NCBI GenBank assembly: GCA_947034885.2 | Contig: OX344755.2 | Location: forward strand, 6,822,501-6,886,500 | Direction of reading: 5' to 3' | Length of the DNA: 64,000 nucleotides | Source of the DNA: Thuidium tamariscinum | Taxonomy: Eukaryota > Streptophyta > Bryopsida > Hypnales > Thuidiaceae | In this document: positions 24,841-35,830 of the stretch, piece after piece | Layout of the letters: each line of letters begins with the position of its first letter | Position numbering within the stretch: the first letter of the stretch is position 1 | The notes under the pieces: model-generated | What the model saw: only the letters and a program-made list of their open reading frames with translations | The model's database searches: none | What the model was told of the DNA's origin: nothing | Translations under genes and position numbers: made by a program

Positions 24841-25140
24841 AATGTGACGTTAGTTAGAAAGGATCACAATCACCAAGTAGGTGTCTTGGACCAAGGAGTT
24901 TACAATGGTTGTCATTTGTGATTTTGTTTTTTGTTTTTGTTTTTGTTGTTTTGAATACTAGAGTTTAAGCCTAATGCATCTAATTTTGTGACAAGTGCAA
25001 GGCTATGAGGCTTGTGAGGAGATGGTGGACTTGTCAATTGATAAGCGTCTCAATCTCCAAGTAGGTGTCTCACAAGAATCTATGATGGTTTTGTTGTTTG
25101 TGATTAAGCTCTTTAGATTTTTGTTGTTTTGATTGAGATC

Positions 25141-25872
25141 AATAGCTTTAGATTTTTTCAAATAGGAGAGATTGCAAGAAAAAGTGTTTGTACCTTTTGA
25201 GAAGATAGTAATAGACAAAATAAAGTTCATATTAGATGGATATGGTGATTGCACCAAAATAGTTTGATTAAACATTTGTACTTGTTTTTTTACTATGAAA
25301 TTACCATTATTTTTGGTTGGATATCTTTGCCAATTAAGAGTAAATGAAAAATCATCTTAGCTTGCTTTTTCTATAAGTGTATGGATTATGAACTAAAAAT
25401 TTCTAAATTTCTAATTATAATTCCTAGAATTAAAGCATGGTTGTCATGTTCAAAAGAGTTGGAAATAATTTAAAAGAGACTATTTCAATCAATTGAAATA
25501 AGTTGTATTTACTATAATTCAATTTTTATATTTTCTAAAATATTATTTCAATGTCAAAATAGAATAAACATTGAATATGGCGTGGCCAATGCAAAACATA
25601 GTTATCAATTACAATTACATTAATTTATCCAATTAGTGAGTGTACAAGATTAGAATCACTATAAAAACAATTTTCAAAAAATTATAACAATACAAAATTA
25701 TTTAATGTACACTATTTTTAATAAATTATAAATATATTTTTAGTATATGTCATAAGTGACAACCTTAATCTAAATTATTGAATACTTCCAACTTTTCAAA
25801 TTAAGATCTCATCCATTGAAATTTTTAAAAAAAATTGAATGTTGTATTTTTGTTAAATATTATTATATAGAA
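25141..25872. other. AT-rich spacer, no gene seen
   Basis: Very AT-rich; no frame, RNA or repeat that I can support. Confidence 0.5.
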
Positions 25873-26136
25873 TTGAGTTATTTGTAAAGTCCCCCCCCCA
25901 CTTTAGGCATGACTTTTTTTGAAGTTGAGAAGGCAATTATAGTTGAAGCGTCAAACGTTTTTGCAAGATACTTATGTCACACGACTTCAAAAGTGGGGAC
26001 CAAACCTTTTTAGGCACCATTTTGATGAAAAAATAAGTTTCATACCCACTTTTATTTTGACTTTTTTAACTCAATTGACTTTTTCACAAAACTCATGGGT
26101 TTAAACCGCGGTTTAGGTACTTTACAAATAACTCAA
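25873..26136. mobile_element. TTGAGTTATTTGTAAAGT-family MITE, copy 1 (264 bp)
   Basis: Terminal inverted repeats TTGAGTTATTTGTAAAGT are exact over 18 bp. ATATAGA occurs just left (25865-25871) and just right (26137-26143), a possible 7-bp target duplication. A second inverted pair lies inside: CCCCACTTT near the left and AAAGTGGGG in the middle. A near-identical copy lies at 59205-59468. Confidence 0.8.
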
Positions 26137-27797
26137 ATATAGACCAAAATTATCTACCAAAGCATTAGGGGAGTTTTAAGCCTTTAGAAGACTACAAATT
26201 TTCTAACATTGGGAACATTGGGAGAATACTAAGAATATTGCCACATTAGCAATCTGACATTGTCAAGCGACTACCACATTAGATAATATAAATACATTAA
26301 TTATTTTAAATTATTATTATTTTAACTTGAAATTTTTTATAAATCATTTTTTAGTTTTGTAATACATTCCGAAATTTTTGATTAAATTTGTTTTTAAATT
26401 CAAAAACTTAAACCAAGAGGGGCTAATTTGTAGAATTAGGAATAGTTTCAAGGAATAGCTCTCAAACAATCTCTAAGAGGTCAAAAACTCCTCTAATGGA
26501 ATGACTTTCTTTTAAAAGATGGCATAATTATTCCTATTAATTGAATTTTATCATAATAGTCTTTATTGATTTAATTCTTAATTTATTGGAGTATTTTGAA
26601 ATGCAATGTTACTTCAAAATATTTGTATTCTAAACAGGGCTAAATTTTTCATCTATATTTATTCTCTTACAAATTCAACCATGTTTATTTGGGGAATTTT
26701 GTTCAAATATAAGTGATTTGGTATATCTTCTCCACATTTTCAAATCAAAATCATCACCTCTTACTAATTCAGTGTGCCTTAAAATTCCAAAAGTATCTCT
26801 TTTAGCCCTTGTGAAGGTGAAGTTTTGTCTTTAAACATTTTAAAGAAAATCATCTATGTCTCACCACTCGTGTGATTTAGTCAATAATCAATATGTGGAA
26901 AAATGAGATAATACTATATGTAAGAAAAACTCAACCAAATTTCATTTTGTATACACCTTTAAGAAGTTTATAAAATATGAAAGGCAATACAAGATGAAAG
27001 AAAAACCTAAATTTTCTCATAATGATTACAAGAAATTAAAAATCATAATTTTAAATGGTAAAAATGATCTTTTAAGTAATATACATCTTATATTATTTTT
27101 GGTTTACTTAGAAAGTTTCTAAATTTAGTTTCAAAAAGAACTCTTCACATTTTTTCTACTTTCATTATCTATTGCATAAGCTCTTTGTAATCTTCACTTC
27201 AATATTTAGAAATGAGCGGTTCAATTTTTTTTAATTAGTCATCAACCTACACTATACTCAAATAAAATTCATCAACCTCTTTTAAGAATACATTGTTAGC
27301 TATCCCTTTTGACAATGAAATATTACAAAAAAACTTATATTATTTGAAAGACATGTTCAAACAAATCTTCACATGTAAATTAGGATGATTAGCATCCATC
27401 ATAAAAATTTCAAACTATGAAGTCAATAATATTTGCTTGAATTTTCAAAAAGTTCAAAATGAATTCCTTAGTCAATGAGCATTTAGCATGCTAATGAATT
27501 GATGTTCACACAAATCTCTAGAATTTGATGTTTCTAAATTTCTACAACCTTCAAATATTTGTAGTGATTTTATGTATTGTAAAAACACTTCATGAGAAAT
27601 TATTGATTGTAGTTTAGATTTTATTAAAAAAAAATTTGAATCCATAAATAAGTAAATGCAAGTGGAATTATTTTCTTAAATGGAATTTAGTTGATCAAAT
27701 AATCCTATTCATTCAACAAATGAATTATGGTTGTATTACAAATTTCAAAATGAACAATGTTTGAATGAAGTATTTTATACACCTCCAATATGATTGA
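26137..27797. other. AT-rich spacer, no gene seen
   Basis: About 1.7 kb of AT-rich DNA. I see no gene or clear element. Confidence 0.5.
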
Positions 27798-28023
27798 TTA
27801 ATCCTAGGACACTCAGGATATTAAGTATTTGATGAATGATAGAGAATCCTTCTATATAGGATAGAATTACAAATATTCATCCTCAAAATTTGTGTGAGAA
27901 GGAAAGGTCACTTGCGCTTTGTAGTTTGACCTCCAATGAATGTTCTTGAGTTCTTTTTAAAGAAAATGATTCATGCGGTACAAAAAGGTTGATTTCCACA
28001 ATGACCAACCCATCTTGGGTTTA
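27798..28023 (+). mobile_element. TTAACCC-family MITE just upstream of the P450 gene
   Basis: It starts TTAATCC, has the family blocks GAATGATAGAGAATCC, ATATAGGATAGAATTAC, ATATTCATCC and CCAATGAATG, and ends GGGTTTAA. Its right end is about 72 bp before the P450 start codon, so it may supply part of the leader or promoter. Confidence 0.6.
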
Positions 28024-28095
28024 AGATCAAATTTTGAAGCAATTCTGCAATTTTATCAAGTTAATATTTTAAAATGAAATTCTTTTGTAGTAACG

Positions 28096-31027
28096 ATGAA
28101 AAAAGGCACTAAAAACTACACCAATTTGGATCTTTCAAAAGAGACATGTCAAAATAGCCCAAACAACAACAATGCAAAATTTCCATCACTTGCATTAGGT
28201 GCCTTGGGATTCATTGTTGTATGCGGAGGTGTATATGCTTTATATAATACACATAACATTGGAGGTAAAAGAGAATTACCTCCAGGCCCTCAACCATGGG
28301 ATGTATTTGGTGCATCAATGCATTTTAAAACAAAACCATGTCAAGCAATGGCCAAGCTTTGTTCTTCCAAATATGGAGGCATGATGACAATTTATATGGG
28401 CAATATTCCGACAATTATTATTACATCTTCTAAAATTACCATGCAGGTATGAAATCAAATCTTTTGATATATGTTTTTAATAAAATGTTGAATGTTGTAT
28501 ATATTTTGTACTCCCTTGGTCTCCAAATGACCTTTAGATAGCTTGAAAAAATAGTCAAGGTTAAAGTTGGAAATAAGGAACATTATTTCAATTCATTTTT
28601 AAGGATTTCAAGGAAGCTATTATCCATTCTATAAATCTTTACAAATGAAAATGATCATTTTTTAGCAACTTAAGGATCATTTTTGGGACAAAAGAAGAAG
28701 AAGAACTAAAAAATCATTTTGAAAACAAAATTCAATTTAGTTCATTATTAAATATTACATTATAAATTGTAGTAGTTGTATCAAATATTTTATTTTAGGC
28801 CTTCTAATTAATTTTTTTTAGATAGTCAATAAATTTAAATATCATATATTTTAATCATCTTCATTGGACAAAATATTTTACTTTCATATCAAAGATTAGT
28901 CAATGGTATATCTAAATTTCACATGAAATTGACATTATGAAATTGAAATACTTATATAGTCTTAAAATATGCTAAACGTATATTTTACAAAGAATCTTAT
29001 TATAAAAGAACCTAGTTTTTGTGTCTTCATTTATTCAAGTTATTATAAAATAAACATGACTTCAATGATTTAGGTTTTGGAAAAATATGAAAGTGCATTT
29101 TGTTCTCCAAAGAAGATTAGTTGGCCATATATGCTTTTATTTCCAACTGGTTATCAAAATTTAAAATGTATTCCCCCTTACAATGGTGTACATTGGCATA
29201 AATTAAGGCAGATTTACTATGATTTTCTTTTTGAACATGCTCAAGCAATGAGTTTTAGAGCTATTCATGAATATGATATAAAAATTTTGCAACGCAATTT
29301 AAAAGAAGAGATGGACAAAGGCGATAGTATAAAACCGGCATGGGTATCATTAAGACCTCATTTGCGTTATATGACATTTAAACTAATGTTTAATATATGT
29401 TTTGGAAAAAGAGTAGATGCTATAGCTGAGGGCATTGGATCTCATAAAGATCCTAATGTGATGCAACTTGAATCTTTATTTATGGAAATAATACGACTTG
29501 GCCCAGCATTTATTATAAGTGATTTCTTACCAACAACATGTCATTTACCAACACCAATAGATTTACAAAGATCAACAATATCTAAAAAATTAGAAAAGGT
29601 AAATAATTGCACATTTAATTTTAAAATTATTATATATATTCTTTTTCATCAAGAAATATAGTTTTTATAACAAAAAATATAATCTTATTACATTATTTTC
29701 TTACATACATAATTAACATTTTGAATTATTCATAAATGATGATGAATTAGACCTTTCTTGTTGTAATTCAAGACTATAGAGAACGAGCAAATACTAAGCC
29801 TCCCAAAGCACCTCTAGTAGATTTACTAGACCACTTGGTTTCACTTAAAGGAGAAGAACAATTGCATGATAACGAAATAGTATGGCTCTTAAGTGAATTA
29901 ATATTAACCAATACGGATAATATTTCTACAAGTTTGGAATGGATTATTGCTCATCTCATGTTAAATCCACAAATGCAAAGAAAAGTACACCAAGAGATTG
30001 ATGACATATGTGGAAAAAAATCACATGTAAGCTTTAGCTAATCAATTTTTTTTAATCTATCATTAATTTTACATAATAATTTTTTAAATAAAAAACTAAT
30101 TATACATGTATTAATATGGATTGATTATTTTTTAAGATGAAGTTGATATTTACATTTAATTTATTCATTGAAGGATAATAAATTCATGATTGATAAGTTT
30201 TTTATAAAAATAAATTTTCTTTTAATATGCTTGTATGATTCATTTAAGTGTAAAAAAATCTATTGAATTGATTATTTTATCATAACATTCAATAGCAACC
30301 TGTCACATTGCCTTCCAACGGATGAAATGGTGTGGAATATTTCACACCATTTAGTAACTAAAGTTGCAAACTTCAAGACATATCAGATGAAATTAGGTGA
30401 TGGGGACTTCACAAAGGGAAAGGCATTCCTTCTATGGGCTATTGAATGTTATGATAGCTAGAAATTAAGTATTGAATATCTTCATTAAAAGATAGTATTT
30501 TATTTATATATTCTACCAACCAAAATATTTTAATGCTCTAGGTATCCATATTAGATATTGACAAGATGCTATATTTAAGTTCATTTATCAAAGAAAGTAT
30601 AAGGATATCATGTCCAGTTACATTTACTGTTCCACACTCAATTACAAGGGAAGTTAATATAGGAGGTTATAGACTTCCAAGAAATACTCAAATCATATGT
30701 CACTTAGGTGCCCTCGGTAGTGATTCAAAAATTCATAAAAATCCACGTTCTTTTGATCCAAATAGATTCATTGATGAAAATCCTTGCCACAAGAGTCATT
30801 GGAAAAAACAAAGGGATATTGTCCATTTGATAGCCAAAAAATTATGCCCAGGAAGAGGATTAGGTTTTTTGCACATTCATATTATTTTAGTAAGTATTTT
30901 GCAACTATTTGAATTGAGCCCTTTGTATGCTGATGTCAAACCATTTGAAATCTCAGATACTGTTGAGTGGGGTGTAATTCATCTGTTAAGAAAGCCATTG
31001 GTGGCGTGCTTAAAGCCTCACTTGTGA
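28096..31027 (+). CDS. Divergent cytochrome P450, clan 71, CYP77-like
   Basis: Four exons: 28096-28446, 29074-29598, 29751-30026, 30542-31027; 545 residues, phase 0 at each junction. Residues 29-52 form a membrane anchor, followed by the hinge LPPGPQPWDVFG, so ER-membrane attachment is expected. Seen motifs: C-helix WHKLR (158-162), K-helix ESIR (402-405), FDPNRF (455-460) and haem-ligand Cys486 in LCPGRG. Two parts are abnormal. The I-helix reads LTNTDNISTS, so the usual A/G-G-x-D-T-T has D348 but N349 and I350 in place of Thr. The haem loop reads HLIAKKLCPG, lacking the conserved Phe (H479) and Gly (A482). Its codons are far more AT-rich than in neighbouring genes. It may be a decaying paralogue or an enzyme with altered oxygen chemistry; substrate unknown. 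Confidence 0.85.
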
Positions 31028-31255
31028 TTTTATTACATGTGTTATTTGTTTTGATTTTTTAAGGTCATGCATTTGATTAATTGGATGTGATTGTCATGCC
31101 TGTTATGTTTTACGTTTGAGAATAATACAGTTGCTTACTGTTGTCTGTAAAAAAATATGAAACAAGCTATAAATGTGTCCATTTAATGGAAATGTTTTAT
31201 TTTATTCTTTATGAAACCTAAAATTCAACCATTGAAAATGTTTTAAAAAACAATA

Positions 31256-31639
31256 CAGTGGAAACACCCAAAACCGTCCAAATAAGGAATTCAGCATAGT
31301 TGGAGGCAGCGTTTTCTAAAACTGATATTTTTCCAGTATTAGCGAGTGAAAATCATGAATATTGAAAAAAAATCAAATTTCTTGGAATCAGTATGTAGTT
31401 TTATAAATTTCCAAAGTGTTGGCTCCCTAGACCACTGGAACTGTCCTATAGGTGTACCTTTAACTGAACACCTGCTGAAATCAGTTGTCAGTGAATGAAA
31501 ACTATACATGTGTCTTACAACTACATGAACAAATTAGAATTAAACATTTGTCGGACGCTTTAATGAATGCTTATGGACAGATTTAGTGGTACTCTAGGGT
31601 CCAAGAATAGGTACTGGGATGGAATGGGTGTTTCTCCCT
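31256..31639 (+). mobile_element. GGTGGAAACACCC-type MITE, copy 1 (384 bp)
   Basis: It shares a continuous block with 57357-57739 (AATAAGGAATTCAGCATAGT, TATTAGCGAGTGAAAATCAT, TTGGCTCCCTAGACC). The left end AGTGGAAACACCCA and the right end GGGTGTTTCTCCCT are imperfectly inverted, and TA lies on both sides. It sits about 230 bp after the P450 stop codon. Confidence 0.7.
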
Positions 31640-33818
31640 TAATGGTTGTATGCCTTAAATTTGTTGACATTTAGAACCAAGAATAACTTGAAATTGACTT
31701 GTCTACATCAAATAATTGATGAATTAAAATTTCTTTCAAGTTTCAAGGATTGGATTGTAAGTTTTTTAAAGTTTTTTTTGTACTTCTAATCTTTAAGATT
31801 TTAAACTCTATATTATTATACATAGTGAAATTATATTTGTCATAGGTAAGAACAAGATAGATGACAACACTTGTAGTTTCCACATGTACTAGGGGTGGAA
31901 GTTCTAATGTATTGTAGAAGTACGCATAACTGATCAAATAAGCACATTTGGATATAATCTAGGGTAGTGCAAGGCAAAGCAAATATTTTTCTAGAGATGC
32001 ATTGACAAAAATAATGGGGATTGCAAATTTTTTGATAATTTTTGATAATTTTATCTCTTGAATTGAAATTACATGAATTTTAGAAAGCAAAAGTTGGACT
32101 TGACTTATAACCAATATCTAAAGTCATCCAATTTCAATCATTCAAGAATACTTTCACACTAATTACTTCCTACATTTATGTTCACTTATGTGTCATTAAC
32201 TTATTGGTTCAAACTTTAGAAGTATAAAGACACACATTCCAAGGAAAAAACTAAAATCCATTCTAATCTTCTTTGGAATAGGGTATCCTATTTATTGTTA
32301 ATGGACAAGGGGTCAACAATAGGTACCTCTACCATAAACTCATCTTTTTCAAGTTGAACCTTTGAAGGGTGAATGATAAAACAAATTTTGAATTTGTTTA
32401 ATAGTAAATTGCTATGTATTTATTGTACATACTTTTGGCTTGATTTAATTTAAGTGGAATTTTAGTCCCTTTAATCCTTCAAGGCCAAAAAAGATAGAGT
32501 GTTTTGTTTCTAAATTTTCTTATTGATATACTTCTTTCATTTTTTCATTTTGAAAATTTCAATGAAAGAAGAATAAAAAAATTTATTCAAGAAATGTAGT
32601 CTTACACAAGGAAGAAGTGACATGGCATAAATTTTCAACAAAGTCTAAGAAAAAAGAATGGTGGATTTTTTGGGAAATGCCCTAAAAGAGATGTGATAAT
32701 ATCAACCATTGAATTTCAAATACCAAGACAAAATTAATGTGTCTATGTCTCTCATTCTATGTGTGTCTCTCTCTTTCTATATATATTTGTATGTTTCAAT
32801 TTAGTGAATTTTGACTTTTTTATACAATTTAAAAAAAAATGGATACAAATTTGAAAGTTGTTTTTGTTTTTGTTTTTTTTCTTCAAAAAAACACTCTATT
32901 GGCCTTAGATTCCAATCATATTTTTTCTTCCCCATAGATATTTTTATTCATTTATAAGATGATCATCTACAATTATTGTAATCTAAAAATCCAATGGTCA
33001 ATAATTTCTACAATTAATTCCATGCATATTAGACAAAATAGTCTTTAATCTTGTAAAACTAAAATTAAAAATCTAAAGTACATCCATGTATAAAAAATAT
33101 CAAAGTAGAACAATTAATTAGCAACCTCAATTGTTGAGAAGATGATTGATATCATTGTCATATTGTTTGAAACATCTTCAAGAAAATTTGGAATCATTCT
33201 AACTATTTTGTATTCTTAATTACACTAGATTGAATCTTTTAATTTTAAATTGCTAAAAATCAAAATTTGAAAAAAAATTCTTCAAATCTTCTTTGTTTAT
33301 AAAGAATAAAGACTAAAAATCTCCAAGAATTTTTCTTACCATCTCTACTACTTCTTTCATCGAAAAAACATTATATTTGCTCCTTTTTTTTCTACTAGAC
33401 TACATTTTTTAAATAAAAACAAATTTAGATACTTCTTACATTCAAATTTTGAAAATCAAACAATGCAACAAGTTTGTAAACTTGTTACTCTACAAGATCC
33501 TAGTTTACAAAATATAGAGATTTGTTTCACACTATTGAGAATTCGCCCTTGAAAATTTAAAGAGGACACATTATGTCTCCTTTGTCTTTGAGGACTTAAG
33601 CAAGTCCAATTTGTATATTGTAGGCAACTATTTAAAATGATATGATATAAAATTGAAGCACAAATAATTAATCATTAAGTGATTTTATTGTAGATCATGA
33701 GTAGTATGAGGTGGTGGAAATTTTTGCGTCATATGAAGATAGTAAATATGGAGACAATAAAAAATTTGGAATTTTAATTCTGAAATTGAAATTACTTTTA
33801 AGTTTTGGAAGCCAAAAA
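31640..33818. other. AT-rich spacer, no gene seen
   Basis: About 2.2 kb, very AT-rich. Short TCTCTCT/ATATAT tracts near 32750-32790. No gene seen. Confidence 0.55.
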
Positions 33819-34560
33819 GGGTGGTTGCAAGAAAGGCCTCCCGTTTTTTGTCTCGTTTTGAAATAGTACTCATTTTTTTTCGGGAGTACTTTAAAAATAG
33901 AAAAACAATTTAAAAAAAAAAAAAAATATGCGCAATGTATATTTCTTGAAGAAGAAGGTACCATATGAAGGAAAAGTGAAGGAAAATTTTCTAAGTAGGT
34001 GAACTAGACAAGTGCAAAATATCATGAAAATGAGCACTTTTGCATTTTTTTTTGTAATAATTTATAAAAAATAGGAAAAAGACATTTTAAAAAAAAGTAA
34101 AATTTGGCAATTTGAGAAGGACTAATAATGATTACATTTCTTCAAGAGAATTATTTTGAAACCATTTTTGATGTTCAGAATTCTATGCGCAAGGGGCCCC
34201 TATTTGCATCAATGTAGAGGACATACAATAATGGTTTTTTAAAATATTTTTGGTCAACTTATAAATCTTTAGTGTATAAATAGACCATACAAATTTCAAG
34301 TTTACGTCATTAATTTTGGATACTCCACAGTACTAAAAACCCCTATATTGCAAAGTGTGACAAATTAGGTAAATTAAAATTTAATTAGAAAATGTTTTTT
34401 GGAAATTTTTGAAAAATAATGAATTTCTTTACTATCAAATTGTCCATCTTCAATAAAAATTTCAAGTACATTGACTTAATTTCCCAAAAGTTATAGCCAA
34501 TGGCATGAAAGTCACTTGGATTGTGACGCCAAATAGTACAGTCCTTTCTTGCAATCACCC
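33819..34560. mobile_element. GGGTGATTGC-family TIR element, copy 2 (742 bp)
   Basis: Ends GGGTGGTTGCAAGAAAGG and CCTTTCTTGCAATCACCC are inverted with one mismatch. AAAA flanks both sides, again a 4-bp match as for copy 1 at 4196-4917. Shared interior blocks include CGGGAGTACTTTA, ATACTCCACAGTACTA and AACCCCTA. No transposase frame. Confidence 0.7.
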
Positions 34561-35789
34561 AAAATCGCATTTTATTCATAGTCAATGTTTAGAGTCTTCT
34601 TATTTTGATCATTTAAGAATTACTTTCCTGCTAACTTCTTCCTACTTTTCTACTTACTATTGTAGGACAATCATGTGTCATAACCTTAATATCCCCAATC
34701 TTGAAGAGGACAAAAAAAATACAATGCAAGCTTCGGTTGGAAATCTCTTCCAACCTTTGTTGAAATTATTATACTTCTACAAGTTGGGTGTTGGATGTGA
34801 TTAGCAAGTGCTTCAACCTTAGATATAGTAGAATAGAAATTTGCATAATCTTTTATAACAAGTCATCAATTATCAATTGTAATATAAAACTCAAAATATA
34901 AAAATAGTGTGAAGCAACCTAAAGAGCTTAAAGACTAAGATTATTTTTAATTTATTTCTATATGAATGAATATTCTTCTAAAATAGGTGACAACATTCAT
35001 CTACAAATTTAGATGGCACTCTAAATCTTTTGGTGCTACCAATACTCAAGACAATAAATGCATACATCAAACTGATCAAAGTTACTTTTGAGTGTTTTAT
35101 CATTTCTTTTAAATAAGAAAAATCCTTTGAGATAAAAACAATTTTCTTTTGTTTTTTATCTTTTGATTTTTACTTCTAGATATATTGCATTTAACATGCT
35201 TCTAAGTTGCTTGAAATTCAAGACAATCAAAGAGAATAATTATAGCAAATGCCTTAGAAAGAAAATTTGGTAAGAAAAGGATTGATGAAAAGTGTGTAGT
35301 ATAATGTGAAAGTCACTTCTCACCCCAAATACATTGTAAACAATAACATAGTACCCTACAAAAATCATTTTTGAAAAATATTAAATGTGCGAACCAAGAA
35401 ACAATTAGTAGATTATTTGCAGATTGTAAAAGAATAATACATAAATTCTTGATAACACAATTTTTCCGTGTAGTGCTAAAGTATGCAAAATGATATTCTT
35501 TAAGAATAAGCAACATATGTATAGACAATGGTTTTAGATATCTGGATTAGAAATTTCCATCTTGAAAAGGACAATTTCCATACATAGGTCAAAATTCAAG
35601 TGTTTTTTTGCTAACTTCATTTCTTGTTAGTCACAAAATAAGAACCCAAATGCTGTTTGAGTGAACTCATTGGCAATAATTCAAACAAAAACTCATTAAA
35701 GTTCAAAGAAAGGAAGTCATGGTGAGACAGGGTTAAAAAACATGCCTACTTAGATGTAGAGAGCCTTCCCTTAACGGTCGTTGGGACTT
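34561..35789. other. AT-rich spacer, no gene seen
   Basis: About 1.2 kb without a supported gene or repeat. Confidence 0.5.
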
Positions 35790-35830
35790 CGAAAATTAGG
35801 TTTAGGGTTTCGGGCCACTATTTAATTCTC
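35790..35830 (+). promoter_or_regulatory. Possible plant promoter (telo-box plus TATA-like)
   Basis: TTAGGTTTAGGGTTTCGGG contains an inverted telo-box (AAACCCTAA on the other strand), and TATTTAA follows within 10 bp. Base composition switches from AT-rich to GC-richer exactly here, as at a transcription start. No protein-coding frame follows, so any transcript would be non-coding or a leader. Confidence 0.3.

Larger units (their letters stand above)
23560..25140 (+). repeat. Degenerate satellite-like tandem array, unit 170-200 bp
   Basis: About eight units. The marker GCTTGAGCCTAATGCATC recurs at about 23598, 24032, 24205, 24386, 24571, 24758 and 24961. Each unit also has TGTGACAATTGCAAGGCT, GTGAGGAGGTGCCTAA, CAAGTAGGTGTCTTG, TTTACAATGGTT and a TTTAGTTTTT tract. 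The long first interval is explained by an inserted element (23608-23871). No coding content. Confidence 0.8.

Noticed and set aside
28509..28695. Stowaway-like element in P450 intron 1 (TACTCCCTTGGTCTCC at the left)
   Set aside because: The proposed right end matches too poorly and no TA duplication could be shown.
29751..29798. Apparent frameshift in P450 exon 3
   Set aside because: Using the AG at 29771-29772 puts exon 3 out of frame, but the acceptor at 29749-29750 keeps frame and supplies residues expected in the family, so the gene is not broken here.
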